From: Siminovitchia acidinfaciens
Lineage (GTDB): Bacteria; Bacillota; Bacilli; Bacillales; Bacillaceae_C
Reading direction: 5' to 3'
NCBI RefSeq assembly: GCF_003605385.1
Contig: NZ_QYTV02000007.1
Span: 107,896 to 171,895, forward strand
Length of the DNA: 64,000 nucleotides
Part shown: positions 43,350 through 53,386 of the stretch, piece after piece
Layout: every line of letters starts with the position of its first letter
Position numbering within the stretch: position 1 is the stretch's first letter
Program-made: the position numbers and the translations under genes
The notes under the pieces: model-generated
The model's input: the letters and a program-made list of their open reading frames with translations, nothing else
Database searches by the model: none
What the model was told of the DNA's origin: nothing

Positions 43350-43886
43350 TTATTTCTGACTTTTTTTCAGCATTTTTTGTAAGTATTCTTCGGATTTCCC
43401 TACAGGGATACTAAGACTTTCCCAATATTCATTTCTTAATTGCTTACCAATATACACGATTTGCCCTATATGATAAGCATAATGGGCCATTTGCCTTTCA
43501 ATCGCTTCTAGTACCGTATGTCTTTCCCCGCGGATGAATACATCTTTTAATAAATCCTGATCCTCTAATTCATTTAATGTTTTAAAGAGGGTATTCCAAC
43601 CCTTTTCCCAAACGATTAACATTTCTTGTTTTGACGATAGATCATCCTCAAATTCTTCGTCACGATTCCTATATGTTTTTTCCCCATCGGAGGTTAAAAA
43701 ATCTGACCATCTGGACACCATGTTTCCACTTAAATGTTTTACTATTACAGCTACACTGTTAGAAGCTTCATTTAAATTCCAGTGAATATCCCCTTCTGAC
43801 AATTGATTTACAGTCTTATCACCGAGGTCTTTAAGACTGTGAAATCTTTCTTTTACAATTTTTAAATATTCATTTCCAAGTTTCAT
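43350..43886 (-). CDS. DUF1572 family protein (DinB-like fold)
   Basis: The 178-residue protein is a four-helix bundle of the DinB/YfiT superfamily. HWNLNEASNSVAVIVKHLSG (with its His), RWSDFLTSDGEK and QMAHYAYHIGQIVYIGKQL mark the DUF1572 subgroup; the spaced histidines (about 50, 129, 133) are the usual metal ligands. Members are thought to be metal-dependent thiol-related enzymes, but the reaction here is unknown. GAAAGGAG precedes ATG at 43886. Confidence 0.85.
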   Translation of the reverse strand: MKLGNEYLKIVKERFHSLKDLGDKTVNQLSEGDIHWNLNEASNSVAVIVKHLSGNMVSRWSDFLTSDGEKTYRNRDEEFEDDLSSKQEMLIVWEKGWNTLFKTLNELEDQDLLKDVFIRGERHTVLEAIERQMAHYAYHIGQIVYIGKQLRNEYWESLSIPVGKSEEYLQKMLKKSQK

Positions 43887-43974
43887 AATTGTCTCCTTTC
43901 AAATAACCCTAAATTAATTTTGAATTTCTAACAATAAACCCTTTTTATTTCGAATTAAACAATAGTACCTATTA

Positions 43975-44130
43975 TTAAGATCCAATTAGAAATAGGAGAA
44001 TGAAAGTAATTTTGATTGAAAACGGTAAATTATACTGATAACCAGACTCATATTTCCATGATTCACGGTTGATTTTATTAAGTATACGTTGTTGTTCATC
44101 TACCATACATTGATACTCGTAATGGTTCAT
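43975..44130 (-). CDS. Small membrane-anchored protein, 51 residues
   Basis: A short gene with AAAGGAG six to seven bases upstream of ATG at 44130. The N-terminal 37 residues are polar (MNHYEYQCMVDEQQRILNK, then SWKYESGYQYNLP), and the last 14 (SIKITFILLFLIGS) form a single C-terminal membrane segment, so it is probably tail-anchored. No family is recognised. It is about 90 bases upstream of the DUF1572 gene in the same direction and might be co-transcribed. The rest of the gap to 44308 has no gene that I trust. Confidence 0.65.
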   Translation of the reverse strand: MNHYEYQCMVDEQQRILNKINRESWKYESGYQYNLPFSIKITFILLFLIGS

Positions 44131-44308
44131 AACAGATCTCCTTTACGCCCTCCGCAAAACGCGATATGGTTATTGATTATATACAAACCGGAATGCTTAT
44201 TCTCTTCCTTCGTTAGTACATTGTTTCGATTGGTCCAAATCAACTTTATGACAATCTTTACCGTGACTGTCTTTTGAAGGTCTGTATATGATTACTGCTT
44301 AGACTTTT

Positions 44309-45340
44309 TTATAAGTTTCCAAAAGGGCATCCATTTTTATTGATTCCTCCATATAAAAAAGAATGAGTGGTATTGCTAGTATCGCCAACTAAGGAAGTCA
44401 ACCTGGGCCATGAGATATTTCGACCAGTAACCACAACTGCCACTTTACGGCCATTTAACTCCTTGCCACATTGCTTTAAGGCAGCAATTCCTGCAGCACC
44501 AGAAGGTTCAACGATATACTGGGAATCCAACATTATTTTCATTGCAGCAATAATTTCCGCTTCAGTCACTGTTAAAATTCGATCAATATGTTTTTGGATG
44601 ATTGGAAAAGTAACCGTTTCAGGCTCAATTGATCCGCTTAATCCTTCGGCTATCGATGGCTTTAAATCAACTGGAGTTACCTTTCCGTTTTGATACCAGA
44701 CAGCTAAAGAAGGACTGTTTTTGGTTTGGACACCCCAGACTTCAATTTTCGGATTTACGCCCTTTAGAGCCAGGCACATACCAGAGGCGAGTCCTCCACC
44801 ACCCATACTTGTAATAACTATACCTACATCAGATAAATCATCTAAAATCTCTAATCCAACAGTTCCGCCTGCAGCAATAACGGCCCGGTCATTATATGCA
44901 GAAAGGAAAAAATGTTCCTTTTCTTCGGCAGCTTTTAAAGCGGATACTCTAGCTTCCTCGATGGAGTCAAAAAATGATAACAGGGCTCCATATCTTTCCA
45001 GCGATTGAACCTTGCCTAGATCGGCGTCCCTTGGTAAATAAACATGGACTGGGATATTTAACTTATGAGCTGCATACGCTAAGCCAATTCCATGATTCCC
45101 AGCTGTCGAAGCAATCACACCACCTTTACTTTTTGTTTTATCCAAAGACAAAAGTTTATTAAAAGCTCCCCTGGTTTTGAAGCTTCCAGTAACCTGAAGA
45201 TTCTCCAGTTTTAAATAAACATTTGAAGAATATAAATAACTAAACTCCTCGCTATACTCCAGGGGCGTATGGCGAATGTACGGGCGAATCCGTTCATGAG
45301 CTAGAGCGATCTCCTGCAGCGTAATTGCGCTTAGATTCAA
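44309..45340 (-). CDS. Threonine/serine dehydratase-like PLP enzyme
   Basis: The 343-residue protein is a fold-type II PLP enzyme without a C-terminal ACT domain, so it is the catabolic (TdcB or serine racemase) type. Lys55 in GSFKTRGAF is the Schiff-base residue, TAGNHGIGLAYAA binds the substrate carboxylate, and SMGGGGLASG holds the PLP phosphate. It converts threonine to 2-oxobutanoate and ammonia, or acts on serine. The C-terminal residues after RKVAVVVTGRN are longer and more cysteine-containing than usual. The start is TTG at 45340 with AAGGAG upstream. A LysR gene is divergent. Confidence 0.9.
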   Translation of the reverse strand: MNLSAITLQEIALAHERIRPYIRHTPLEYSEEFSYLYSSNVYLKLENLQVTGSFKTRGAFNKLLSLDKTKSKGGVIASTAGNHGIGLAYAAHKLNIPVHVYLPRDADLGKVQSLERYGALLSFFDSIEEARVSALKAAEEKEHFFLSAYNDRAVIAAGGTVGLEILDDLSDVGIVITSMGGGGLASGMCLALKGVNPKIEVWGVQTKNSPSLAVWYQNGKVTPVDLKPSIAEGLSGSIEPETVTFPIIQKHIDRILTVTEAEIIAAMKIMLDSQYIVEPSGAAGIAALKQCGKELNGRKVAVVVTGRNISWPRLTSLVGDTSNTTHSFLYGGINKNGCPFGNL

Positions 45341-45420
45341 AACATCAACTCCTTATTTTATCGGTTATTTAGATTTTACAATCTGCCCTTTGCATTGGAT
45401 AATACATGTTAAACATAAGG

Positions 45421-45439
45421 TTATAACCATCTGTTATAA
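45421..45439. promoter_or_regulatory. Candidate LysR operator palindrome
   Basis: TTATAAC-N5-GTTATAA is a perfect 7-bp inverted repeat of the LysR T-N11-A kind. It lies just before the RBS of the LysR gene, between the divergent genes, where it could serve autoregulation. Confidence 0.5.
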
Positions 45440-45452
45440 GGAGGTTGTCGGT

Positions 45453-46286
45453 TTGAATCTTCAACAAATGGAATACGTCAAAACAATTGCTGAGACAAAA
45501 AGTATGAATAAAGCATCGGAAGTTCTTCACGTTTCCCAGCCAGCCTTAACAAAACAATTAAAAATTTTGGAGGATGAATTAAAAACGATCTTGTTTGAAA
45601 GAGATAACAGCGGTTGTCATTTAACAAAAGAGGGAGAGCTTTTTCTGGTGGAGGCTAAAAAAATACTGAATCAAGTGCATTCCCTAAAACAACAGTTCGT
45701 GCAAAGAGAAAATAAAGTTATTAATATAGGGACATTGCCAAGCATTGCTGCCCATTTTTTGCCTGGCATTGTTAAGAAACTTAACAATTCAGGCCATAAA
45801 ATCAATATTCACATCGCGGAAACCAGCGAGCAAATCAAAAACCTCTTATTTGATGGAAAAATTGACGTTGGATTTGGGCAAGACGTGAAGAAAAGAGACT
45901 ATGTATATTCAATTTTGATAGAACCATATTATCTAATTGTTCCTGAGGCCCATCCATTAGGCGAAGCTAAATCAATATCACTCAGCGATATAACCAATCA
46001 AAATATGATTGTACCTACGCTTCCCTGTGATATCCGAATATCACTTGATAAATATTTAAAGCACCAAGGAATTGTTATGGAAAACATGATGGAAGTCGGT
46101 CAAAACGACTCTATGTTATCACTCGTCAAAAACGGGGTTGGTTTGACCATCCTTCCGAAGATGGCCGTTAATGCTATAGATAAAAGTGTAAAAGCTATAC
46201 CGATTAAAAGCGGGGAATTCAATAGAAAGATCTCTTTGTTAACTCACTCTAAAGAATTACATGATTTGATCATCGGCCAAATCTAA
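45453..46286 (+). CDS. LysR-family transcriptional regulator
   Basis: From TTG at 45453 the protein has 277 residues: an N-terminal winged helix (MNLQQMEYVKTIAETKSMNK and ASEVLHVSQPALTKQLKILE) and a substrate-binding domain (about 85-277) with INIGTLPSIAAHFLPGIV and KNGVGLTILPKMAV. AAGGAGG eight bases upstream fixes the TTG start; the longer frame from 45390 has no site. It probably controls the divergent dehydratase gene in response to an amino acid. It is slightly shorter at the C-terminus than most relatives. Confidence 0.92.
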   Translation: MNLQQMEYVKTIAETKSMNKASEVLHVSQPALTKQLKILEDELKTILFERDNSGCHLTKEGELFLVEAKKILNQVHSLKQQFVQRENKVINIGTLPSIAAHFLPGIVKKLNNSGHKINIHIAETSEQIKNLLFDGKIDVGFGQDVKKRDYVYSILIEPYYLIVPEAHPLGEAKSISLSDITNQNMIVPTLPCDIRISLDKYLKHQGIVMENMMEVGQNDSMLSLVKNGVGLTILPKMAVNAIDKSVKAIPIKSGEFNRKISLLTHSKELHDLIIGQI

Positions 46287-46470
46287 TTAAAATACATGCG
46301 CACGAAGTGTTTGATGAAGAAATCCGAGTCGCATAAAAAGTGAAGAAAGCTCGAACAAGGGTCTTCCCCTTCCCTTTGATTAACCATTATATTAGCGTTC
46401 AACAAAAAGAGATGCAGAAAAGTTTGGATGTCTCATGAAAAGTGAACTGGATTTTGACTGAATATAATCA

Positions 46471-46505
46471 AAAAATGGTCACGGGATAATCCCGTGACCA
46501 TTAAA
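46471..46505 (-). terminator. Terminator of groES-groEL
   Basis: ATGGTCACGGGAT (46475-46487) and ATCCCGTGACCAT (46489-46501) form a perfect stem. T-rich sequence follows on the minus strand, about 30 bases past the groEL stop. Confidence 0.9.
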
Positions 46506-46530
46506 CATTGATGTTATCATGTTTTGTTTA

Positions 46531-48162
<1,632 letters not shown>

Positions 48163-48217
48163 TTATAATATCCTCCCTATCGTTTAATTCTCTCATATAA
48201 AAAGCGTTCTTTTTTTA

Positions 48218-48502
48218 TTAGCCGATAACAGCCAATATGTCAGACTCACGTAAAATTAAATATTCAGTACCTTGGTATTTCACTTCTGTACCAGCGTATT
48301 TAGAGAAGATGATGCTGTCGCCTTCGGATACTTCAAGTGCAACACGCTCGCCGCTGTCAAGTACACGTCCAGTTCCAACAGCAACTACTTTACCTTCCTG
48401 CGGTTTTTCCTTCGCAGAATCCGGAAGAACGATGCCGCTCGCAGTTTTCTCCTCTGACTCCACCAGTTCAATGATTACGCGATCCCCAAGTGGTTTTAAC
48501 AA
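48218..48502 (-). CDS. groES: Co-chaperonin GroES
   Basis: From TTG at 48502 the protein has 94 residues, the normal length: [20 protein letters not shown], mobile loop [20 protein letters not shown], and the C-terminal [21 protein letters not shown] nine bases upstream fixes TTG 48502; the in-frame TTG at 48511 overlaps the RBS. It is first in the groESL operon. Confidence 0.98.
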   Translation of the reverse strand: MLKPLGDRVIIELVESEEKTASGIVLPDSAKEKPQEGKVVAVGTGRVLDSGERVALEVSEGDSIIFSKYAGTEVKYQGTEYLILRESDILAVIG

Positions 48503-48539
48503 GTGAAACAACCTCCTTAAAGTATATGTAAGTTTTTTA

Positions 48540-48566
48540 TTAGCACTCTAACGTCCTGAGTGCTAA
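48540..48566. promoter_or_regulatory. CIRCE element (HrcA operator)
   Basis: TTAGCACTC-N9-GAGTGCTAA is an exact CIRCE consensus, about 40 bases upstream of groES, within the transcript start. HrcA repression of groESL is expected. Confidence 0.98.
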
Positions 48567-48576
48567 CACAAATATT

Positions 48577-48605
48577 ATATTAAATAATTTGTTTTCCATT
48601 TGCAA
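48577..48605 (-). promoter_or_regulatory. groESL promoter
   Basis: On the minus strand TTGCAA (48600-48605) and TAATAT (48577-48582) are 17 bases apart, just upstream of CIRCE. A TATAAT three bases further on is an alternative -10. Confidence 0.65.
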
Positions 48606-48744
48606 GCGTTAACCACTAATTTTCAAAAAAAGTTTCCTCATATTTCGAGTTTATCAGGATGGGTAGTTTGTCGGAAATTGGCGGGCGGTTCCTCCTAATT
48701 GGCACTAATAAACTATTTTACACAAACAACTGGGGGTTTAGTCC

Positions 48745-48797
48745 GGGGTCTGACCCCCACCTCGGTGACGCGTTAAAGCGCTGGGGGTCTGCCCCCT
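48745..48797. repeat. GGGGTCTGACCCC hairpin repeat, copy 1
   Basis: A 53-base element in which GACCCCCA (48752-48759) pairs with TGGGGGTC (48782-48789) around CTCGGTGACGCGTTAAAGCG. GGGGTCTGACCCC is itself a palindrome. The same element recurs at 49741. It lies in the gap between groES and the first binding-protein gene. Confidence 0.8.
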
Positions 48798-48812
48798 AAA
48801 ATAATTGTTATA

Positions 48813-48886
48813 TTGCTTCACTCTATCAATTCGCATATAATTGTGGTAATCATCAGAAGTAACAGAAAAGTGATCGACTTCAGATG
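48813..48886 (+). promoter_or_regulatory. Promoter and 5' stem-loop of binding-protein gene 1
   Basis: TTGCTT-N17-TATAAT (48813-48841) is a sigma-A promoter. Ten bases later CATCAGAAG (48851-48859) pairs with CTTCAGATG (48878-48886), one mismatch, 18-base loop. The stem-loop would stand at the very 5' end of the mRNA. The arrangement is repeated, spacing for spacing, before gene 2. Confidence 0.65.
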
Positions 48887-48916
48887 ATGCAGAAAAATCA
48901 AGGGGGGAAAAATATT

Positions 48917-49723
48917 ATGAAAAAGGTATCGCGAATTTGGTCACTGGCATTTCTCTTATTAGCCCTGACTGCCCTATTATTTGGCTGCGGCGGAGGGTCA
49001 AAAGGCTCTGAATCTACAGGCGGAGGCGATTCAAGTGACGGCGATGGCAAGAAAAAGCTCGTTGTCGGAACGGATGCTACATACGCACCAATGGAGTATA
49101 TGGATAATAACGGAAATATTGTCGGTATTGACATCGATATTGTGGAAGCGATTGCAGAAGAAGCAGGCTTTGATGTTGAATTTAAAAACATCGGCTGGGA
49201 GCCTTTATTCCCTGCAGTAGAAAACGGAGAAGTTGACTTTGCGGTTTCTTCCATCACCATCACGGAAGAGCGCCAGGAAACTTATGATTTTTCCGAGCCA
49301 TACTATATCGCAAACCAAGTCATCCTTGTAAAAAAGGGATCGGATATTAAGTCGTTCCAAGATCTGAAGGATAAGAAGACGTCTCTTCAAATCAATACGA
49401 CAGGCCATACAATGCTAAAAGAAATTCAAGGAAAGACAAGCTCTAAAATCATAGCTTCCGAAACAATGCCACTAGCTATTGAAGAGTTGCTGAACGGAAA
49501 TGCTGAGGCAGCTGTCGGGGATAACTCCACTGTTAACGAGTACATTAAAAATAACCCTAACGTAGAAGTAGAAATCGTTGAAGATGACAGTGCAGAAAAA
49601 GAATACTACGGATTGATGGTCAAAAAAGGAAACTCCGAAGTAGTCAATCTATTGAATGATGGAATCAAGAAAATTAAAGAGAATGGGAAATTGAAAGAAA
49701 TTACCGGCTTCGATGTTGAGTAA
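48917..49723 (+). CDS. Amino-acid ABC transporter substrate-binding lipoprotein 1
   Basis: From ATG at 48917 the protein has 268 residues. A lipoprotein signal ends ALLFGC, then a G/S-rich linker, then the polar amino acid-binding fold (SBP family 3): KLVVGTDATYAPMEYMDNNG, FAVSSITITEERQETYDFS and ISG-like EEYYGLMVKK (as KEYYGLMVKK). AGGGGGG precedes the start; the upstream frame from 48884 is not used. The protein is about 80% identical by eye to the next gene. The cognate permease and ATPase are downstream, so it probably feeds the same transporter with a different amino acid. Confidence 0.93.
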   Translation: MKKVSRIWSLAFLLLALTALLFGCGGGSKGSESTGGGDSSDGDGKKKLVVGTDATYAPMEYMDNNGNIVGIDIDIVEAIAEEAGFDVEFKNIGWEPLFPAVENGEVDFAVSSITITEERQETYDFSEPYYIANQVILVKKGSDIKSFQDLKDKKTSLQINTTGHTMLKEIQGKTSSKIIASETMPLAIEELLNGNAEAAVGDNSTVNEYIKNNPNVEVEIVEDDSAEKEYYGLMVKKGNSEVVNLLNDGIKKIKENGKLKEITGFDVE

Positions 49724-49740
49724 AAAGTACCTATTATCAG

Positions 49741-49794
49741 GAGTCTGACCCCCAGATCGGTGGCGAGTTAAAGCGTAGGGGGTCTGTCCTCCCT
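49741..49794. repeat. GGGGTCTGACCCC hairpin repeat, copy 2
   Basis: This diverged copy lies 17 bases past the stop of binding-protein gene 1. GACCCCC pairs with GGGGGTC (49747-49753 and 49778-49784). It could act as a terminator-like barrier between the two paralogues. Confidence 0.75.
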
Positions 49795-49825
49795 GAACGA
49801 TTTCTATTATAAAATAATTGTCGTA

Positions 49826-49899
49826 TTGATAAGCTGGGATAATTGCCCTATAATTATGTTAATCATCAGAAGTTACAGAAAAGTAACAAGCTTCAGATG
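49826..49899 (+). promoter_or_regulatory. Promoter and 5' stem-loop of binding-protein gene 2
   Basis: TTGATA-N17-TATAAT (49826-49854) is followed after ten bases by CATCAGAAG (49864-49872) and CTTCAGATG (49891-49899) with an 18-base loop. GTTAC and GTAAC inside the loop can pair further. Spacing equals copy 1. Confidence 0.7.
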
Positions 49900-49927
49900 G
49901 TACATAATATAATAGGGGGAAAGATGC

Positions 49928-50731
49928 ATGAAGAAAATATCGCGTTTTTGGTCATTGGGGTTCCTATTATTAAGTACAGCGTTTCTTTTATTTGGCTGCG
50001 GATCGAAAGACTCTGACTCCGCAAGCGGGGGAGAATCATCTAGTGATGGTGATGCCAAGAAAAAGCTCGTAGTAGGAACTGAAGCGGCTTATGCACCAAT
50101 GGAGTATATGGATAGCAACGGAAATATTGTAGGAATCGACATCGATATTGTGAAAGCGATTGCAGAAGAGGTCGGAGTGGAAGTTGAATTTAAAAATATC
50201 GGCTGGGAGCCATTATTCCCTGCGGTAGACAACGGGGAAATTGATTTTGCCGTATCTTCCATTACGATTACGGAGGAGCGCCAAGAAACTTACGATTTTT
50301 CAGATCCCTATTATGTCGCAAATCAAGTCATCCTTGTTAAGGAAGACTCGGATATTGCCAGCTTTAATGATTTAAAAGATAAAAAAGCATCCGTTCAAAT
50401 TAATACAACGGGTCACAAGATGTTAAAAGAACTCATGGGAAAAACAAGCTCTAAAATTTCAGCAACCGAAACAGTGCCTTTGGCCATTGAAGAGATGTTG
50501 AATGGAAATGTGGACGCAGTTGTCACTGATAACGCTCCGGTTAATGAGTACATTAAAAACAATCCAAACGTCAAGGTGAAAATGGTAGAGGATGATACCG
50601 CTGAAAAGGAATATTATGGATTAATGATTAAAAAAGGCAACACAGAGCTAGTGAACTTGTTAAATGAAGGTATTCAAAAGATCAAAGATAACGGAAAGCT
50701 AAAAGAGATCACCGGTTTTGATATTGAGTAG
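49928..50731 (+). CDS. Amino-acid ABC transporter substrate-binding lipoprotein 2
   Basis: The 267-residue protein parallels gene 1: lipobox FLLFGC, linker, then KLVVGTEAAYAPMEYMDSNG, FAVSSITITEERQETYDFSD and KEYYGLMIKKG. Most differences lie in the signal, linker and the second lobe (VVTDNAPVNEYIKN against AVGDNSTVNEYIKN), which lines the ligand cleft, so ligand preference may differ. It is directly upstream of the permease and ATPase genes. Confidence 0.93.
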   Translation: MKKISRFWSLGFLLLSTAFLLFGCGSKDSDSASGGESSSDGDAKKKLVVGTEAAYAPMEYMDSNGNIVGIDIDIVKAIAEEVGVEVEFKNIGWEPLFPAVDNGEIDFAVSSITITEERQETYDFSDPYYVANQVILVKEDSDIASFNDLKDKKASVQINTTGHKMLKELMGKTSSKISATETVPLAIEEMLNGNVDAVVTDNAPVNEYIKNNPNVKVKMVEDDTAEKEYYGLMIKKGNTELVNLLNEGIQKIKDNGKLKEITGFDIE

Positions 50732-50774
50732 TATCCATTGATCATCTAACGAACATTCACAGCTAGGGGTGGTT

Positions 50775-51509
50775 ATGATAGATTTTTTAGACATTAGATT
50801 GGATATGATCTGGAATTATAAGGAGTTATTTATTAGGGGACTATGGGTAACTCTTGGGCTCACAGCGGTTGGCTATATCTCTGGAGTGATTTTGGGCCTA
50901 TTCATTGGTATGGGTAAACTATCATCCAAAAAATGGATCTATTTACCTTGTAAGTATTATGTCGATTTTTTCCGAGGAACTCCGTTATTGGTGCAAATAT
51001 TGCTCATTCATCTGGCCCTCATTCCATCAATTTTCGGTCATTCACTCGGATATTTTGTATCAGGAGCTCTCGCCCTGACATTAAACTGCGCGGCTTATAA
51101 TGCGGAAATAATACGAGCGGGGATTCAATCGATTGAAAAAGGGCAAATGGAAGCGGCAAGGTCTTTGGGAATGCCAAGAAGTGTTGCGATGAAGCATATC
51201 ATTCTACCGCAGGCGTTCCGGCGCATGGTTCCGCCATTAGGCAATGAACTGATCGCCTTATTGAAAGATTCATCGCTTGTAACCGTTATTGCGGCAAACG
51301 ACTTATTGTATGCAGGTAAGGTTGTTGCCGGCGCATACGCGAGATTCTGGGAGCCTTATATCACTGTAGCGATTCTCTACTTGCTCCTAACTTTTGTTAT
51401 AACTAAAATTATTGCTTATGTTGAAAAGCGCTTCAGCAATAGTTACATCCCCAAACAAAGGCGGCGTGTGTTTTCCTTTGGCCGTTCGGCGGTGGAGGTG
51501 AACAAATGA
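50775..51509 (+). CDS. Amino-acid ABC transporter permease (HisM/GlnP type)
   Basis: The 244-residue protein has about five membrane segments, the polar-amino-acid permease N-terminal pattern [20 protein letters not shown], the loop [14 protein letters not shown] and the EAA motif [20 protein letters not shown] that docks to the ATPase. One permease gene implies a homodimer. AGGGG five bases upstream favours ATG at 50775 over GTG at 50769. It overlaps the ATPase gene by four bases. Confidence 0.95.
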   Translation: MIDFLDIRLDMIWNYKELFIRGLWVTLGLTAVGYISGVILGLFIGMGKLSSKKWIYLPCKYYVDFFRGTPLLVQILLIHLALIPSIFGHSLGYFVSGALALTLNCAAYNAEIIRAGIQSIEKGQMEAARSLGMPRSVAMKHIILPQAFRRMVPPLGNELIALLKDSSLVTVIAANDLLYAGKVVAGAYARFWEPYITVAILYLLLTFVITKIIAYVEKRFSNSYIPKQRRRVFSFGRSAVEVNK

Positions 51510-52228
51510 TTAAGATTCAAGGGTTGCATAAATCGTTTGGAGATCTGCAAGTGTTAAAGGGAATCGATTATGAAATCAAAGAAAAAGAGGTCATATGTGT
51601 TATTGGACCGAGCGGTTCCGGAAAAAGCACCTTCCTCCGCTGCATCAACCTTTTAGAGGAAATCACGGATGGGACCATCTATGTTGGCGGCGTCAAAGTC
51701 AACGATCCGAAAACAGATATTAATGAATTACGGAAAGAAGTGGGAATGGTCTTCCAGCAATTCAACCTCTTTCCGCATATGACCGTATTGGATAACATTA
51801 CAATTTCACCTGTTAAAATTAGAAAAATGAAGCCCCGGGATGCCGAGGAGCTGGCGCATCAGTTACTTCAAAAGGTCGGTCTTGGCGATAAGGCAAACTC
51901 ATATCCGGAGCAATTATCAGGCGGACAGATGCAAAGGGTTGCCATTGCAAGAGCACTTGCAATGAAGCCAAAAATCATGTTGTTCGACGAGCCTACATCG
52001 GCTCTGGACCCGGAAATGGTAAAAGAGGTTCTGGACGTCATGAAGCAGCTGGCATTGGACGGAATGACCATGGTAGTTGTAACGCATGAAATGGGCTTTG
52101 CGAGGGAAATGGGAGACCGGGTATTATTCATGGACCAAGGCTACCTTGTTGAAGAGGGGCCTCCTGAGCAGATTTTCAGCTCACCGAACAGTGAGAGGAC
52201 GAAGGCGTTTTTAAGTAAGGTCTTATAA
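51506..52228 (+). CDS. Amino-acid ABC transporter ATP-binding protein (GlnQ/HisP type)
   Basis: The 240-residue ATPase has Walker [11 protein letters not shown]-loop [12 protein letters not shown], signature LSGGQMQR, Walker [16 protein letters not shown] and switch His in VVTHEMGFA. The ATGA overlap with the permease gene indicates co-translation. It energises uptake for the two lipoprotein receptors upstream. A strong terminator follows at 52298. Confidence 0.97.
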   Translation: MIKIQGLHKSFGDLQVLKGIDYEIKEKEVICVIGPSGSGKSTFLRCINLLEEITDGTIYVGGVKVNDPKTDINELRKEVGMVFQQFNLFPHMTVLDNITISPVKIRKMKPRDAEELAHQLLQKVGLGDKANSYPEQLSGGQMQRVAIARALAMKPKIMLFDEPTSALDPEMVKEVLDVMKQLALDGMTMVVVTHEMGFAREMGDRVLFMDQGYLVEEGPPEQIFSSPNSERTKAFLSKVL

Positions 52229-52230
52229 GA

Positions 52231-52270
52231 AAAGCCCAAGGCGCGCAGCCTTAGGCGACAAGCATGAGAC
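52231..52270. repeat. Short fragment of the GCGC-type interspersed repeat
   Basis: GAAAAGCCCAAGGCGCGCAG followed by CCTTAGGCGACAAGC resembles the start of the repeats at 54.8 and 60.8 kb (AAAAGCGCAAG, GCC, GACAAGC). It is a remnant of about 40 bases. Confidence 0.4.
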
Positions 52271-52297
52271 AAATTTTGATGATTAAATTGGAAGTCC

Positions 52298-52335
52298 AAT
52301 CCAAACCACCAGATGAGGTGGTTTGGATTTTTTTG
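52298..52335 (+). terminator. Terminator of the amino-acid ABC operon
   Basis: AATCCAAACCACC (52298-52310) pairs perfectly with GGTGGTTTGGATT (52317-52329), loop AGATGA, followed by T-rich sequence. Confidence 0.92.
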
Positions 52336-52405
52336 TGTTCACTTCTCTCTGCTTATCTTCTTTTTGATATGATAGAGTAAGAGAAACAATTGGAGATGAA
52401 CACCC

Positions 52406-53311
52406 GTGGATTTGCTTTTAATCGTATTACCAGTCTTTTTAATATTTTTTGCCGGATGGCTTGGACAAAAACTGCTCGGGTTTGATATTAAATCGATTTC
52501 GAAAATGGCACTTTATATTATGTCTCCGTTCCTTGCCTTCCGAACGTTTTATACAAATGAAGTCACGATGGACTATGTATATATTTTCTTATTCAGCTGC
52601 CTTTTATCGCTCATTCTGATCGGGGTTACATGGATAACAGGGGTGGCCATGCGCGCGGATCGCCCGAAGCTTTCAGCAATGATTCTTGGTGGAGCATTCA
52701 TGAACAGCGGAAACTACGGGGCACCGGTTGTTTTATTTGCGCTCGGTGCAGTGGCCTTCGATTATGCTGTTATCATGATGGTTTTCCAATCTTTCTTGAT
52801 GAATTCCATCGGCATTTTGGTAGCATCCATCGGCGGTAAAGAAAATGCCTCGATTCGGAATGCTGTCATGCAAGTGGTCAAGATGCCCGTCATTTACGGA
52901 GCCGTGTTCGGTCTTGTTTTACAGCTTCTTCCCATTCATTTACACGAAACAATAATGAATGCTGTTGAGCTAATTGCGGATGCTTCGATTCCCACGGTGA
53001 TGCTTGTACTAGGCATGCAGCTGGCTGCTATGCAAAGAAGGCGCGTCGCCTATAGGTTTGTTTCCGCAACTGTCGGCATCCGGATGATTTTATCGCCAAT
53101 AGTCGCTCTTCTGCTTTTGTATTTCCTGCCAATAAGCGATTCGATCAAGGCTGTACTTTTCATCCAGGCGTCCATGCCGGCGGCAGCAAACACGACTTTG
53201 TTGGCAATCCAATTTGATACGGAGCCGGATCTTGTCTCGTTTACAACATTCATAACGACGATCGTGAGTCTATTGACGATTCCGTATGTTCTCTTCCTAA
53301 TAGGTGTGTGA
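52406..53311 (+). CDS. AEC-family (auxin efflux carrier-like) transporter
   Basis: The 301-residue protein has about ten membrane segments in two halves. It opens LLLIVLPVFLIFFAGWLGQK, has GGAFMNSGNYGAPVVLFALG (the conserved N-x-G-x-x-G-x-P pattern) and ends with MPAAANTTLLAIQFDTEPDL. AEC proteins export or import organic anions such as malate and auxin-like acids. It starts at GTG 52406 with GGAG upstream. It stands between the ABC operon and ydiL and has its own promoter region. Confidence 0.88.
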   Translation: MDLLLIVLPVFLIFFAGWLGQKLLGFDIKSISKMALYIMSPFLAFRTFYTNEVTMDYVYIFLFSCLLSLILIGVTWITGVAMRADRPKLSAMILGGAFMNSGNYGAPVVLFALGAVAFDYAVIMMVFQSFLMNSIGILVASIGGKENASIRNAVMQVVKMPVIYGAVFGLVLQLLPIHLHETIMNAVELIADASIPTVMLVLGMQLAAMQRRRVAYRFVSATVGIRMILSPIVALLLLYFLPISDSIKAVLFIQASMPAAANTTLLAIQFDTEPDLVSFTTFITTIVSLLTIPYVLFLIGV

Positions 53312-53386
53312 ACAACATTTGAATCCCTTTCTGTTTATTAGTAAAATGGAACTTACGGTTTTAAATCGTTGGAAGGGACTTTTTAC

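Noticed and set aside
44089-44277. 62-residue hydrophobic ORF opposite the small membrane protein
   Set aside because: It starts inside the reverse-strand gene with a good RBS, has no RBS itself and an unnatural composition.
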